Notes: generated by a model not told the origin, from the sequence alone. Numbered from the stretch's first letter, positions 25,401 through 32,586 are shown. The stretch is 38,125 nt of DNA from Kiritimatiellia bacterium (GCA_028686345.1 JAQUCE010000046.1:1-38125); one strand, 5' to 3'. Program-made: numbers and translations.

Positions 25401-26588
25401 CTCTTTCAAGTTGCCACGATAGTAATATGCGCCTGCCAGTGAAAACGCGATTACCGCCACAATCAAAGCCGCGATCGAGGTGTAGAGAGAGGGAGCCGCC
25501 AGCGGGGCGTCAAGCAGAGAGAGCGAGACCTTGCTGTTAGAGTAGCAGGAGGTCAACATCGAGAGCGCGCCGAGCAGCGCAACCCCAGCCCCCAGATATC
25601 CGCCATGATCAGCAATGTAGTCAGTGAGGCAAAAGCGCTTGCTTTCATCCTTAGTGCACCGCTTGTCAGCGACCTCCCTGGTTTTCAGGAAACCACCCAG
25701 TAGAAAGAGCGCAAGTGCAATGAAAAGAAAAATAACGCCTGCCACCAGCATCCCCATCGAAGGAATGGCGGTGTAGAGTAAAGGCTCAGATTTCGCGAAA
25801 GCAATACTACGCGATCCATCCGCCGCCGGCAGCATGGCACCGATTTGCAGCACATAACTGGTGAGCAAAACCGGTATCCCGATCAATATGAAATCGCGGA
25901 ACAGACGAATGTCACGCAGGAAGATAACCACCACCAGCGGCAGCGCCGCCAACAGTAAAACCTGGTAGTTGGTCATGCCCAGACCAAAGACAAAGGCGGT
26001 CAGCCACAAAATCCTGGCTGTAGGTTGTCGCATCCAGCGGTAGGTCAACAGGAAAATCCACATCAGGAAAAAAGCGTTCAAGGTGTAAACCTCAACAATC
26101 GTCGCCTGCGACCACATCACTGGGCTGAAAGCGAAGACCAGCGAACCACTGACACCGCCGGCCCAGCAGAGCCAATCATTCTCGCGCTGTTTGTAATCCG
26201 GGTCCTCATCATGCGCGTCGCGCATAATGTCCGAGGCCGAGCGGGTGATCAGCATGGCCGTGATGCCTGCCGCCAGTGCTCCGAAAAAAGCGGACATCAG
26301 CGAGATACTCCAGGCCGGGGTTGGTTGCCCGCGGAAGGTCACAAAGCTGAAAATACGCGCGAAAAGCCAGGCGCACATGGTCCAGATGGGATAACCCGGC
26401 GGATGAGGAACGCCGAGATGGTCACCTGCAACTGCAAGCTCCCCTGAATCTTCCAGCGTGACCGAGGGTCCCAAAGTGATGAAATAGACAAGTAAAGAGA
26501 TGATGGTCGCGGCCCAGAAGGCACTCCAATCAATTCTCCTGAAAAAAGAGCCGCTGCGCGTCTTGTCTGAAAATAAATTTTGTATCAT
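22428..26588 (-). CDS. DUF2723 multi-span membrane protein with TPR tail
   Basis: The 1386-residue protein begins MIQNLFSDK. Its first external loop reads TLEDSGELAVAGDHLGVPHPPGYP, the DUF2723 signature; this family is grouped with O-mannosyltransferase-like GT-C enzymes. Many hydrophobic segments extend to roughly residue 850. A soluble part of about 230 residues follows, then at least four TPR-like helix pairs to the C-terminus (about 1080-1380). The reading frame stays open a further 274 codons upstream, to 27410. Those codons run through repeats and look random, whereas AGGAA precedes the ATG at 26588 and a good promoter lies at 26628-26656. The stop overlaps the next gene (ATGA). Confidence 0.88.
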   Translation of the reverse strand: MIQNLFSDKTRSGSFFRRIDWSAFWAATIISLLVYFITLGPSVTLEDSGELAVAGDHLGVPHPPGYPIWTMCAWLFARIFSFVTFRGQPTPAWSISLMSAFFGALAAGITAMLITRSASDIMRDAHDEDPDYKQRENDWLCWAGGVSGSLVFAFSPVMWSQATIVEVYTLNAFFLMWIFLLTYRWMRQPTARILWLTAFVFGLGMTNYQVLLLAALPLVVVIFLRDIRLFRDFILIGIPVLLTSYVLQIGAMLPAADGSRSIAFAKSEPLLYTAIPSMGMLVAGVIFLFIALALFLLGGFLKTREVADKRCTKDESKRFCLTDYIADHGGYLGAGVALLGALSMLTSCYSNSKVSLSLLDAPLAAPSLYTSIAALIVAVIAFSLAGAYYYRGNLKEQRVFAPLVAAGVTLVILLLRLAAVDSAAMPPQFQGLAFDWSLPTLILVGGVAVLIALSLTVERGIFYALPVVAVQVAAFVLLRKGVLNGLYHPTTWWFWWPIIWNFVVIALAWILLPNGRTTALTMLFAELGVSFYIYMPIVSDLRNPPMNWGYPRTWEGFKHAITRGQYEKISPANVFNKNFIFQLGSYFTDMRVQFTMLVAPLGFVPFTLWSVRSGARRLRALYVAAALFVITFILVFISYITDTDVFLRLDKLLVGLILVLFVIGFAAIGRQQIEDFVVKMWQRHNLSEGVTVGITFAGLFAAAVLFVTKGLLHFLAHGGEASSAQKLAALMLGMVVVILLGVTMFLVGRLAQKYLDFRVDMDDVTQQWMLAVASGFFVMSVLLVVLANIKGDLQDNFIQKVKFISSHALFALWVGYGLTFGMVIAYRILKSRVRAGKVAATALVPVRVALCCIGLMAALIPIYENYNNDYLVFSMSGAEQNDHDFGWQFGNYQLRGAHAITEELEADEEPLPNPVYPPRMTDNAIFYGGTDPGRFVPTYMIYSAQVRPDVFLITQNALADNTYMNTMRDLYGNDIWIPSPEDSAKAFQIYVDEVQAGKRPANADLTIDNGRVQVSGALGVMEINGILCDMMFAKNKSRHDFYIEESYVIRWMYPYLAPHGLIMKINSEQSKLSKELVQDDMDFWDWYSRRLVRGYTFRRDLPAQKSFSKLRSAIAGLYVHAGLHKEAEEAYREARLLYPLSPEASFRMLQEIVLPQARYDEAEDILKYFVEKDPNNTRAVQFYGFVTNVNVTQKRILELVQKGQVDKKLATDDVFELAMAYRQLGQNQSAVHYLKRLVDTGVTSLPAQKRLEVALTLSELKQHADAVKVMTPLLSSLQPDTNLDILLRVAELYQDAQQMDPSASVLMMVLRNHPNHWPSWVNMATIYLAKGQAQQFQYAVQKAVSIGQGDALQSIEKNPALKKAALPIVQQMMQQGAPALPGVGLR

Positions 26589-26627
26589 TCTGTATTCCTG
26601 AAAATGCTCCGTGAAAATTAATAGTTT

Positions 26628-26656
26628 ACTATAACCTGACCGGGCATTAATCTCAA
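26628..26656 (-). promoter_or_regulatory. Sigma-70 type promoter for the DUF2723 operon
   Basis: The minus strand has TTGAGA (26656-26651), a 17-bp spacer and TATAGT (26633-26628), 39 bases before the ATG at 26588. This supports that start and argues against the longer open frame. Confidence 0.6.
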
Positions 26657-26724
26657 GTGAAAAGCAACTTCCAAATGCAACCAAAATCATAGATTGCCAA
26701 ATTACAGATTTTGCGTAAAAACCA

Positions 26725-26840
26725 GCAATTCTAATTATGGCCGTGTCCGGTTCATAAGACACGCTAAAGCGTGAACTACATGCGGTTTCCGGCGTATGTA
26801 GTTCAGCCTTTAGGCTGCCTTCAGTAATAATGAGAATTGC
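26725..26840. mobile_element. MITE-like element with terminal inverted repeats
   Basis: The ends GCAATTCTAATTAT (26725) and ATAATGAGAATTGC (ending 26840) are inverted repeats with one mismatch. The ends are bordered by near-identical direct repeats, TGCGTAAAAACCAG (26712) and TGCGTAAAAACAG (26841). Inside are the hairpins ACGCTAAAGCGT, GAACTACATGCGG paired with CCGGCGTATGTAGTTC, and AGCCTTTAGGCT. No coding sequence is present. The left direct repeat overlaps the first base or two of the element, so exact borders are approximate. Confidence 0.55.
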
Positions 26841-26896
26841 TGCGTAAAAACAGTGGTTGTTTGCACATAGAAATGGTAAAGTAATAGTGAAGTATT

Positions 26897-26920
26897 CAGA
26901 AGACAGAAGACAGAAGACAG
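26897..26920. repeat. Heptanucleotide tandem repeat (CAGAAGA)3
   Basis: Three perfect CAGAAGA units plus CAG occur directly before repeat B1. Confidence 0.85.
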
Positions 26921-26923
26921 TAA

Positions 26924-26974
26924 CGTAGCTCCGATTTCCAATCGGATATGTCCAGTTGGAAACCGCAGCTACGG
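26924..26974 (+). repeat. Interspersed repeat family B (B1)
   Basis: CGTAGCTCCGATTTCCAATC is followed by GGATATGTCC, AGTTGGAAACC and GCAGCTACGG. The outer CGTAGCT and AGCTACG pair, with an inner CCGATTTCCAATCGG hairpin. The second copy is inverted at 20504-20552. Confidence 0.7.
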
Positions 26975-27007
26975 AGCTCAGCCGCGCCTTTGGTTTACGA
27001 TAACGGC

Positions 27008-27061
27008 GACGATGTTGGTTGACGAGCCCCCGCTTGATCCCAATCGTCAGCCAACATTGTC
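27008..27061. repeat. Interspersed hairpin repeat family D (D1)
   Basis: GACGATGTTGGTTGACGA (27008-27025) pairs with TCGTCAGCCAACATTGTC (27044-27061) around an 18-base loop beginning GCCCCCGC. As RNA the only non-Watson-Crick pairs are two G-U wobbles. Other copies are at 30295-30339 and, truncated and inverted, at 20740-20797. Confidence 0.75.
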
Positions 27062-27142
27062 GCACAGCATCGTCGGCCGAGGTCGCCCGTAGAGCGATTG
27101 CTACACATGCGCTGCACTGCGGAGTGCAAGGGTTGTCGTTCG

Positions 27143-27433
27143 GTGTAGTAGCCGCTCTACGAGCGGCATACTGCAACAGGCTCATGAAAAGCGCGCCCTG
27201 GGGTGTAGTGTTGCTTCCAGCATGTCCGCCGTAGCCTTGGCGAAGGAGGATGAAGCAATTAGCGTATGCCGGGCGATTGTTCGTCAAAGGCGCACCATGG
27301 TATTTCAGAGTCTTTGTTTGGCTCATCCGTCGTCGTCCCGCAACCCGGCTTCGCCCGCAAGCGGGGCTACGCCGTGGCATTGCGGAACTATGCCGGACAA
27401 GGGCCGCCAACCCTACAGTTTCAACTTTAATGA
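27143..27433 (+). repeat. Interspersed repeat family A with two internal insertions (A1)
   Basis: It aligns with the 32321-32500 copy across its whole length. The hairpin TTGCTTC/GAAGCAA has a 3-base loop elsewhere but here has 34 extra bases between the arms (27218-27251), themselves a GTCCGCCGTAGCC-type repeat. The second hairpin, TTGGCTC/GAGCCAA in the other copy, here carries about 81 bases (27325-27405) containing CCCGCAAGCGGGG. No gene lies in 26841-27633 as far as I can see. Confidence 0.75.
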
Positions 27434-27453
27434 AGCTTGCAAGTTGCGCGGCA

Positions 27454-27521
27454 GGCGCGAAGCAAGGAGGGCGTCCGCTATGCGGGCGACTGCGAACGGC
27501 ATGTGTCGCTCATAGAGCGAC
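27454..27521 (+). repeat. Interspersed repeat family C (C2) and adjacent hairpin
   Basis: GGCGCGAAGCAAGGAGG, GCGTCCGCTATGCGG and GCGACTGCGAAC match 33679-33722 and, inverted, 20583-20626. A perfect hairpin GTCGCTC-ATA-GAGCGAC follows at 27505-27521, then CTACTACAC. Confidence 0.7.
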
Positions 27522-27633
27522 TACTACACTAGAATTAGATGATTTCACAAATAGACAATTTTTCGGAAAGAACAATTAATTGTTTTTTCTAGTCGCCTAA
27601 GCGACTACTAACCTACAAAAAAGGAGATCAGTT

Positions 27634-28200
27634 ATGTTGGATAAAATTATACATTGCGCCATGCTCATAGCACTCGCACTCAGCTGCGCCTCCTGCGCCA
27701 GCCTCAAGTGTGAGCACTTTCCCGGCGAGCGGGAGTTAATCGCGGACAAAGGGCTCAGTGGCAGGAGCATCTGGAAGTTCGGTACCGAGACATTCCACGT
27801 GCAGACGGTCAACCCCAACAAGGTTATTGCGTCATGGGTCAAGTGGGACGAGGCAACCGCCACGCACACGCTTGAATCAGTTGAGGTGGTGCTCTCCAAG
27901 CTGGACGAAACCCTGTTCCTGAACCTCCGGAAAGATGGCCTCTACACCATCCTGCGAGTTGTGCCAGCTGGCGAGCACGAGGTTGTGTTGTTGACCATTG
28001 ACAACGCGAAGGTGGACGCTGACTTTGAAAAGGGTGCCATCAAGGGCAACAAGAAGGGCGGCGAATTTACACTGGAGTGCTCCAAAGAGGAGCTGGAGGC
28101 CTATGTTCGCGCCAACCTCAACACCCTCTTCTCCCTCAAGGCCTCCGGCGTGCTCAAGCTGATTGAGGGCAAGTATGGAGTAGTCAAAAAGCTGCTTTAG
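27634..28200 (+). CDS. Small lipoprotein of unknown function
   Basis: The 188-residue protein has a short hydrophobic signal ending LALSCASCASLKC, giving possible lipidation cysteines at 18 and 21. The mature part is mixed beta/alpha with alternating charged residues and no motif that I know. A strong AAGGAG stands seven bases before the ATG. It is convergent with the GHL10-type gene, whose stop codon begins one base after this gene ends, so there is no room for an intergenic terminator. A small hairpin AGTCGC-CTAA-GCGACT lies 27 bases upstream (27592-27607). Confidence 0.8.
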   Translation: MLDKIIHCAMLIALALSCASCASLKCEHFPGERELIADKGLSGRSIWKFGTETFHVQTVNPNKVIASWVKWDEATATHTLESVEVVLSKLDETLFLNLRKDGLYTILRVVPAGEHEVVLLTIDNAKVDADFEKGAIKGNKKGGEFTLECSKEELEAYVRANLNTLFSLKASGVLKLIEGKYGVVKKLL

Positions 28201-30135
28201 TCACGGCGCGCTGATACCCATGCGCAGCACGGGCAGGATCTCTTGGCGCATGGTTGTGTCAAGGTTAAAGAGCGCGAAACCCGGGCACCCTGAACGCCGT
28301 GCTGCATTAATCTGGTCAATCACCTGAGCGGCGTTGAGTCGGCTTTCATTGGCGCTGACACCAATCCCGGGCACTACCCGCAGACGCTGCGAGCGGGTAC
28401 GGGATTGATCAGCCACCCATGCGCGGAAGCTCTCAAGATTCTCTGTGTAATTCATTGGAGTGACATAGTCCACCAGATCAATATTGAGCCAGGACTCCCA
28501 GTCTTGCCCAACCGCGGCTAGGCAGGAGGGGTATTTCCCGAAAACCGCGGCGGTCAGCAGGGTGCCGGGTGCGTCACGCTTGAGGGTGCGTCGGCAATCG
28601 TTGACAAACTGTGAGATGTGACTCGCCCGCCAACCTGCAAATTGATTGTGTAAAACCCCGCCCGGCTTGACATCCGCCGGCCAGTTGTTGACCGAGCGTT
28701 TGACATCGCGCTGAAATCGTTGGCGGGTGAACTCACCCAATGAGCTGTTGAAATCAGGGTAGCGCGCAAAGTCCAGATGTAATCCGTCCAATTTGTAGTT
28801 TACCGCCATTTCCTGCGCTGCTTTTACAAGGTAGGCGCGCACCTCCGGCACAGCGGGATCCAGCCAGCGGGAGTCTTTGTTTCCCGGAAGTTTGATCAGC
28901 CACCCGCGCTTGCCAAAAATTGCCAGCCTCTCGGCAGTCGCTCTCTCAGAGGAAAAACAGAGTATCCAGCCATGCACCCGCAACCCCAAAGGGCGCGCCG
29001 CCTTGAGACAGGCAGCCAGCTGATCCCCCTGCTCTTGAAACACAGCTGCCTGCGGCAGCACCCGGCTGTTGTAATAGGCAAAACCAGCCCCCGCCACATT
29101 GACATAGATGTCGGTTATGCCCGCGTTATGCAGTTGTTCGCAGGTGAGTTTCCAATTGCCTGGATAGAGCCCCTGACCAGAGTGATCCCAGACCGCGCGT
29201 ATCTCTCCTGGTCGCGGTTGCTGCATCAGACCGTAAACCTCATAGGTCGCGGTTTGCAGATTTGAAGCATCCTGCCAGAGTTGGTAGCCCTGCCCCCGCT
29301 GGAGCCGGCTCTTCAACGCTCGCTCAGCGGCAACCAACGCGGCGGCTGCCTTGACTGCCCGCGCCCGACGCGAGGGGTCGGTGACGCGTACTGCCATCTC
29401 CTGCAAGCCGGCTGCTCCGCCCGAGCCGCCGACCCTGGCGGCATCCGCCAGGATTTTGCGAGCTGCCGGCACCCACAGCGAGCGGTCGGACGCAGCGGCC
29501 AGCGCCAGCAACAACTGCGCCTTGGCCGCCGCGTCACCGTCGGCCAGCATCACGTGGGTCATCCAGTAACCAGCTGAAGAGGCGAGCCAGGCCGCATCGT
29601 TGCGGCGCCCCTGCCGATCATGCCACCAGGCGATCACCCGCGCTTGGCCGGGCATTGGTTCCATGGCGAGCAGATTGCTGGAGCTTTGTTGGATTCTCTC
29701 AGGCACTCCCTCAATGCCTGCTTGCACAAATCGCATGGAAGCCCAGTGTCCTACTGGTCGGTTGCCCTGATATCCCAGCTGCTTCATACCCATCAGGGCC
29801 GCAAGTTCAGCGGAAGATGAATAGAAAACAATTAGTTTGCCGCCGCGCTTAACAAACGCCCTGAGCGCACTCATCTGTGCCGCGGTTGGCTGCGAGAAAT
29901 AAACCAGCAGAGCCAGCTTTTTATTGGCTAGCACCCCTCCCAGATTACGGTCATCACTCATTTCGCAGAGTACGCCAAACTCCTTGTACCAGCGTTCAGC
30001 GTGCGCTGCCAAAGCTCTGGCAAACCCGCGCTCGCCAGCCGCCACAGAATCATAGCCATGAATGATTGCAACCGCCGCGTGGGAAAAATTAGCGATACAA
30101 AAGAAAGAAAAAATCAACACACATTTACGAAACAT
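28201..30135 (-). CDS. Exported GHL10-type glycoside hydrolase-like protein
   Basis: The 644-residue protein starts MFRKCVLIFSFFCIANFSHA, a signal peptide with a probable cleavage after HA. The next 110 residues look like a Rossmann or glutamine-amidotransferase-like domain (VAIIHGYDS, KLIVFYSSSAELAAL). The C-terminal half (about 300-640) matches the GHL10/DUF187 TIM-barrel family: IRAVWDHSGQGLYPGNW, VHGWILCFS, LDGLHLDFARYP with the proposed acid residue, and VDYVTPMNYTE. It probably acts on a polysaccharide or peptidoglycan outside the cytoplasm. AGGAG lies four to five bases before the ATG; the open codons upstream to 30195 are not signal-like. Confidence 0.83.
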   Translation of the reverse strand: MFRKCVLIFSFFCIANFSHAAVAIIHGYDSVAAGERGFARALAAHAERWYKEFGVLCEMSDDRNLGGVLANKKLALLVYFSQPTAAQMSALRAFVKRGGKLIVFYSSSAELAALMGMKQLGYQGNRPVGHWASMRFVQAGIEGVPERIQQSSSNLLAMEPMPGQARVIAWWHDRQGRRNDAAWLASSAGYWMTHVMLADGDAAAKAQLLLALAAASDRSLWVPAARKILADAARVGGSGGAAGLQEMAVRVTDPSRRARAVKAAAALVAAERALKSRLQRGQGYQLWQDASNLQTATYEVYGLMQQPRPGEIRAVWDHSGQGLYPGNWKLTCEQLHNAGITDIYVNVAGAGFAYYNSRVLPQAAVFQEQGDQLAACLKAARPLGLRVHGWILCFSSERATAERLAIFGKRGWLIKLPGNKDSRWLDPAVPEVRAYLVKAAQEMAVNYKLDGLHLDFARYPDFNSSLGEFTRQRFQRDVKRSVNNWPADVKPGGVLHNQFAGWRASHISQFVNDCRRTLKRDAPGTLLTAAVFGKYPSCLAAVGQDWESWLNIDLVDYVTPMNYTENLESFRAWVADQSRTRSQRLRVVPGIGVSANESRLNAAQVIDQINAARRSGCPGFALFNLDTTMRQEILPVLRMGISAP

Positions 30136-30520
30136 AAAACTCCTCGTCTGCTTGCTTATTGAAACATACGCACCATTAAGATATGGATATGCCAAACAAC
30201 GCGCACTTCCCCGGGGCTCCTATGTCCCCGGGAGTGCCGACATCCCCGTCGGCATCGCCGGGAACAAGCAGGACATCGGCGCTCACGGAACAGGGATGCT
30301 GGACAAGCCCCCGCATGATCCCAATCGTCCACCAGCATCGTCGCACACCATCGTCAGCCGCACCTTGATTTGGATTACGGTTTTAAACTCCGCTTGTGTA
30401 AATCGTCAACCAGCGTTGCTACCGCACAAAAGGCTCCATCTCGTTAACTTGCGCATCCGCGCACTAACGCACTCGCGCACTTTATCACTCCGCGCAGAGC
30501 GCGGATTAAACCCCTAATCC
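30136..30520. repeat. Repeat-rich gap: hairpins, family D copy (D2), octamer repeat
   Basis: No gene is visible. TGCCGAC-ATCCCC-GTCGGCA forms a hairpin at 30235-30254. A family D copy follows with GATGCTGG (30295) paired to CCAGCATC (30332), where D1 has GATGTTGG and CCAACATT. At 30458-30481 there are three 8-bp units (CGCGCACT, AACGCACT, CGCGCACT). TCCGCGC-AGA-GCGCGGA is a perfect stem at 30489-30505, just downstream of the DRTGG gene but without a T-run. CCTCTAG heptads then continue at 30525-30540 into the end of the DRTGG gene. Confidence 0.6.
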
Positions 30521-30865
30521 CTAACCTCTAGCCTCTAGCCCCAGCAACGCGCCAATGCGGCATGAAATGGTGAATTGATCAAGGTTTGTCCGCAGCAGGG
30601 CGACCTTTTCCCGGTTAGCCAAGGTCAGCATCTCATCAGGTATGGGGCGGTTGTGTACCACCAGAATCGCATGCGCCCCGGCCAGCGTTGAAACAGCTAC
30701 GGTGTTCTTGTGATTCTGCACGGTTATTAAGATCGAGTCCTCAGGGCAGTGTCCCATGACATCGCTCAATAAATCCGAGGTATAGCCATGCCGCACCTCG
30801 ACCTCGCCGTCAGGCAGTGCGAGAACCTCCAGCCCGGCCAGCCGCACCAGATCACGCAGTTTCAT
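30521..30865 (-). CDS. DRTGG-domain protein (downstream copy)
   Basis: The 114-residue protein is essentially one DRTGG domain. It opens MKLRDLVRLAGLEVL, then GYTSDLLSDVMGHCPEDSILITVQNH and a middle beta-strand AHAILVVHNRPIPDE. In other anaerobes such single-domain proteins sit in [FeFe]-hydrogenase operons beside an anti-sigma-like ATPase. Their ligand is uncertain, though the fold is related to the N-terminal part of HPr kinase. The gene follows the CBS-HATPase gene by 2 bp, so the three genes here are one operon. The last codons overlap a CCTCTAG heptad repeat. Confidence 0.83.
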   Translation of the reverse strand: MKLRDLVRLAGLEVLALPDGEVEVRHGYTSDLLSDVMGHCPEDSILITVQNHKNTVAVSTLAGAHAILVVHNRPIPDEMLTLANREKVALLRTNLDQFTISCRIGALLGLEARG

Positions 30866-30867
30866 AC

Positions 30868-31845
30868 TTAACTCTCATCTTTTTGTTTTTCATCAATATA
30901 GATCACGGCTTTGACCCGTGTGCCGACGTTGACCGTTGATTCGATTTCAAATTCATCGGCCACTCGTTTGACATTGACAAGCCCCATTCCGGCGCCGAAG
31001 CCAAACGAGCGGATCCACTCGTTGGCGGTAGAGTTGCCATCTTTGCAGGCCCACTCCAGGTCGACGATGCCCGGGCCGGAATCAGTGGCAATAATTTCAG
31101 CGCGCCCATTAGAGATCTGCCATGAAAGTGAACCTCCGTCAGAGTGCACACAGAGATTGATCTCCAGCTCATAGGCGGCCACAGCAATACGGCGGATCAC
31201 CTTGGGGGGAAATTTCTTCTCCTGCAGGATTTGTTTGATCTTATTGGCTGCCTTACCGGCGTTCTCGAAATCATACTTACTGACCGGAAATTCGCGCAGC
31301 ACATAGAGGTTATAGGGCTGCGCAGTGGCTTTGCTGAGCACCCACTCGCTCTCCAGTCGATTTAGCTCATTGGCAAGTTCCAGCAGCAGGGCGCGGTTGA
31401 TATCGCGCTGGCAGATAATTCCGACCAGCTTCTGCTCACGGTTAATCACCGGAAAACGCCCGTAATGATAGTTTTCAAAATAACGCAGTGCGAACGAGAG
31501 AGGCATGTCGTCTTCAAGAACGACCAACTTGGTTGACATGTGTTTCTGGCAGGTCTCATCAATATAGCCGCCCTCCAGTGCCCGCAGAATATCGTTGATC
31601 GTGACCAGACCGAGAAAACGTCCGCCCTCCTCGACTGGAACGCCACTGATCCTTTTGGCTTTCATCAAGCTCTGAACTTCTCGCAATGGCGAGGCGCGCA
31701 CCACGGTCACAAGTTTCGAGGTCATCACATCACGCACCTTCAGCCGCTGGATCATCTCAATCAAGACCAGCGGTTCGGCGGGCTGCTCAACACCTTCGCC
31801 GTTTAATCCCGGCTCTGAGATGTAGTTTTTGGGGAGGTCGCTCAT
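30868..31845 (-). CDS. CBS-pair protein with anti-sigma-type HATPase domain
   Basis: The 325-residue protein joins two CBS domains (about 36-92 and 100-155; VRDVMTSKLVTV, FLGLVTINDILRAL, GRFPVINREQKLVG) to a GHKL ATPase (about 185-316). The ATPase has an N-box YELEINLCVH (E226, N230), G1 DSGPGI (255-260) and G2 GFGAGMGLV (282-290), close to RsbW/SpoIIAB-like serine kinases. CBS pairs usually bind adenine nucleotides or S-adenosylmethionine, so ATPase or kinase output may respond to energy state. It is coupled by ATGA to the upstream DRTGG gene and followed 2 bp later by another. Its target, a sigma factor, anti-sigma antagonist or enzyme, is not evident. Confidence 0.88.
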   Translation of the reverse strand: MSDLPKNYISEPGLNGEGVEQPAEPLVLIEMIQRLKVRDVMTSKLVTVVRASPLREVQSLMKAKRISGVPVEEGGRFLGLVTINDILRALEGGYIDETCQKHMSTKLVVLEDDMPLSFALRYFENYHYGRFPVINREQKLVGIICQRDINRALLLELANELNRLESEWVLSKATAQPYNLYVLREFPVSKYDFENAGKAANKIKQILQEKKFPPKVIRRIAVAAYELEINLCVHSDGGSLSWQISNGRAEIIATDSGPGIVDLEWACKDGNSTANEWIRSFGFGAGMGLVNVKRVADEFEIESTVNVGTRVKAVIYIDEKQKDES

Positions 31846-32180
31846 ACTCTTTCCAAAGCTTCATGGATTGCAATGCAGGCACCATATTTGGTTTTGTCGG
31901 ATTTGATCAGTGTGATCCCAAGATCGCGCGCCACTTGCACCATCGACGTTGGCAGGGATTTGCCATTCACCACGATAACACCCACGGCACCGATAATATG
32001 CGCCGTACGCAAAACTTGATCGCTGGCCAACGAGGTTAAAAGCAGTATATCCTCATCATCCACCAGCAACACATCACTCATCAGATCAGACGCGACAACG
32101 TGTCTAATAGGGTGGGTAACTGCGTCACCTTCCACAATCACTTCGGCATTTAACCTACGGGCAGCCTCTAGAACAGTCAT
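31842..32180 (-). CDS. DRTGG-domain protein (upstream copy)
   Basis: The 112-residue protein (MTVLEAARRLNAEV) is a single DRTGG domain with IRHVVASDLMSDVLLVD and a GAVGVIVVNGKSL strand. A GAGAGG stands six bases before the ATG at 32180; seven upstream codons are open but lack such a site. Its stop overlaps the start of the CBS-HATPase gene. The two DRTGG proteins flanking the ATPase gene differ clearly in sequence, so they are old paralogues and not a recent duplication. Confidence 0.83.
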   Translation of the reverse strand: MTVLEAARRLNAEVIVEGDAVTHPIRHVVASDLMSDVLLVDDEDILLLTSLASDQVLRTAHIIGAVGVIVVNGKSLPTSMVQVARDLGITLIKSDKTKYGACIAIHEALERV

Positions 32181-32320
32181 ACAAAGCCTCTCTTGCTTCA
32201 ATTGAAAATTGGTTTAAAAATCTATGCTACGAGTTGAAATTATAAGGGTTTATTATATAGCAAAGCCAAAGGATGAACAACCATAAAGGCAGGAAAACCA
32301 AAACAGCTTTTAGTCCGTCA

Positions 32321-32500
32321 ATGTAGCAGCCGCTCTACGGGTGGCATTTTGCAACAGGCATGTGAAAAGTACGTCTTAGAATGTAGTGTTGCTTCTATGA
32401 AGCAATTAGCGTCTGCCTGGCGATTGTTCGTCAAAGGCGCGCCATGGGGTTTCATTATCTTTGTTTGGCTCAGAGAGCCAACCCTACACATTTCAACTTT
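32321..32500 (+). repeat. Interspersed repeat family A, most complete uninterrupted copy (A2)
   Basis: It contains GCCGCTC-TAC-type hairpin sequence at the 5' end, then GCAACAGGC. The perfect hairpin TTGCTTC-TAT-GAAGCAA follows (32389-32405), then TTGTTCGTCAAAGGCGCGCC and a second perfect hairpin TTGGCTC-AGA-GAGCCAA (32465-32481). It ends with CCCTACA and TTTCAACTTTAA. It occupies most of the 406-bp gap between the DRTGG and iron-sulfur genes; 32181-32320 shows nothing else recognisable. Confidence 0.75.
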
Positions 32501-32505
32501 AAGCT

Positions 32506-32548
32506 CCGGTTTAGCGTGACCCCGGTTTAGCGTGACCCCGGTTTAGCG
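32506..32548 (+). repeat. 16-bp tandem repeat, 2.7 units
   Basis: CCGGTTTAGCGTGACC occurs at 32506-32521 and 32522-32537, with a partial third unit to 32548. It lies just beyond the stop of the iron-sulfur protein gene. Confidence 0.9.
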
Positions 32549-32586
32549 AGCTTTGGTTCGCGTGTTGTCCGGCTGGTACGCGCCTT

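Noticed and set aside
26589..27410. N-terminal extension of the DUF2723 protein
   Set aside because: Encoded by interspersed repeats; a ribosome binding site and promoter place the start at 26588.
27222..27515. Plus-strand small frames between repeats A1 and C2
   Set aside because: They change frame with each repeat copy and contain only repeat-derived sequence.
30489..30505. Intrinsic terminator after the DRTGG gene
   Set aside because: Perfect stem but no T-run on the minus strand and it lies in a repeat-rich gap.
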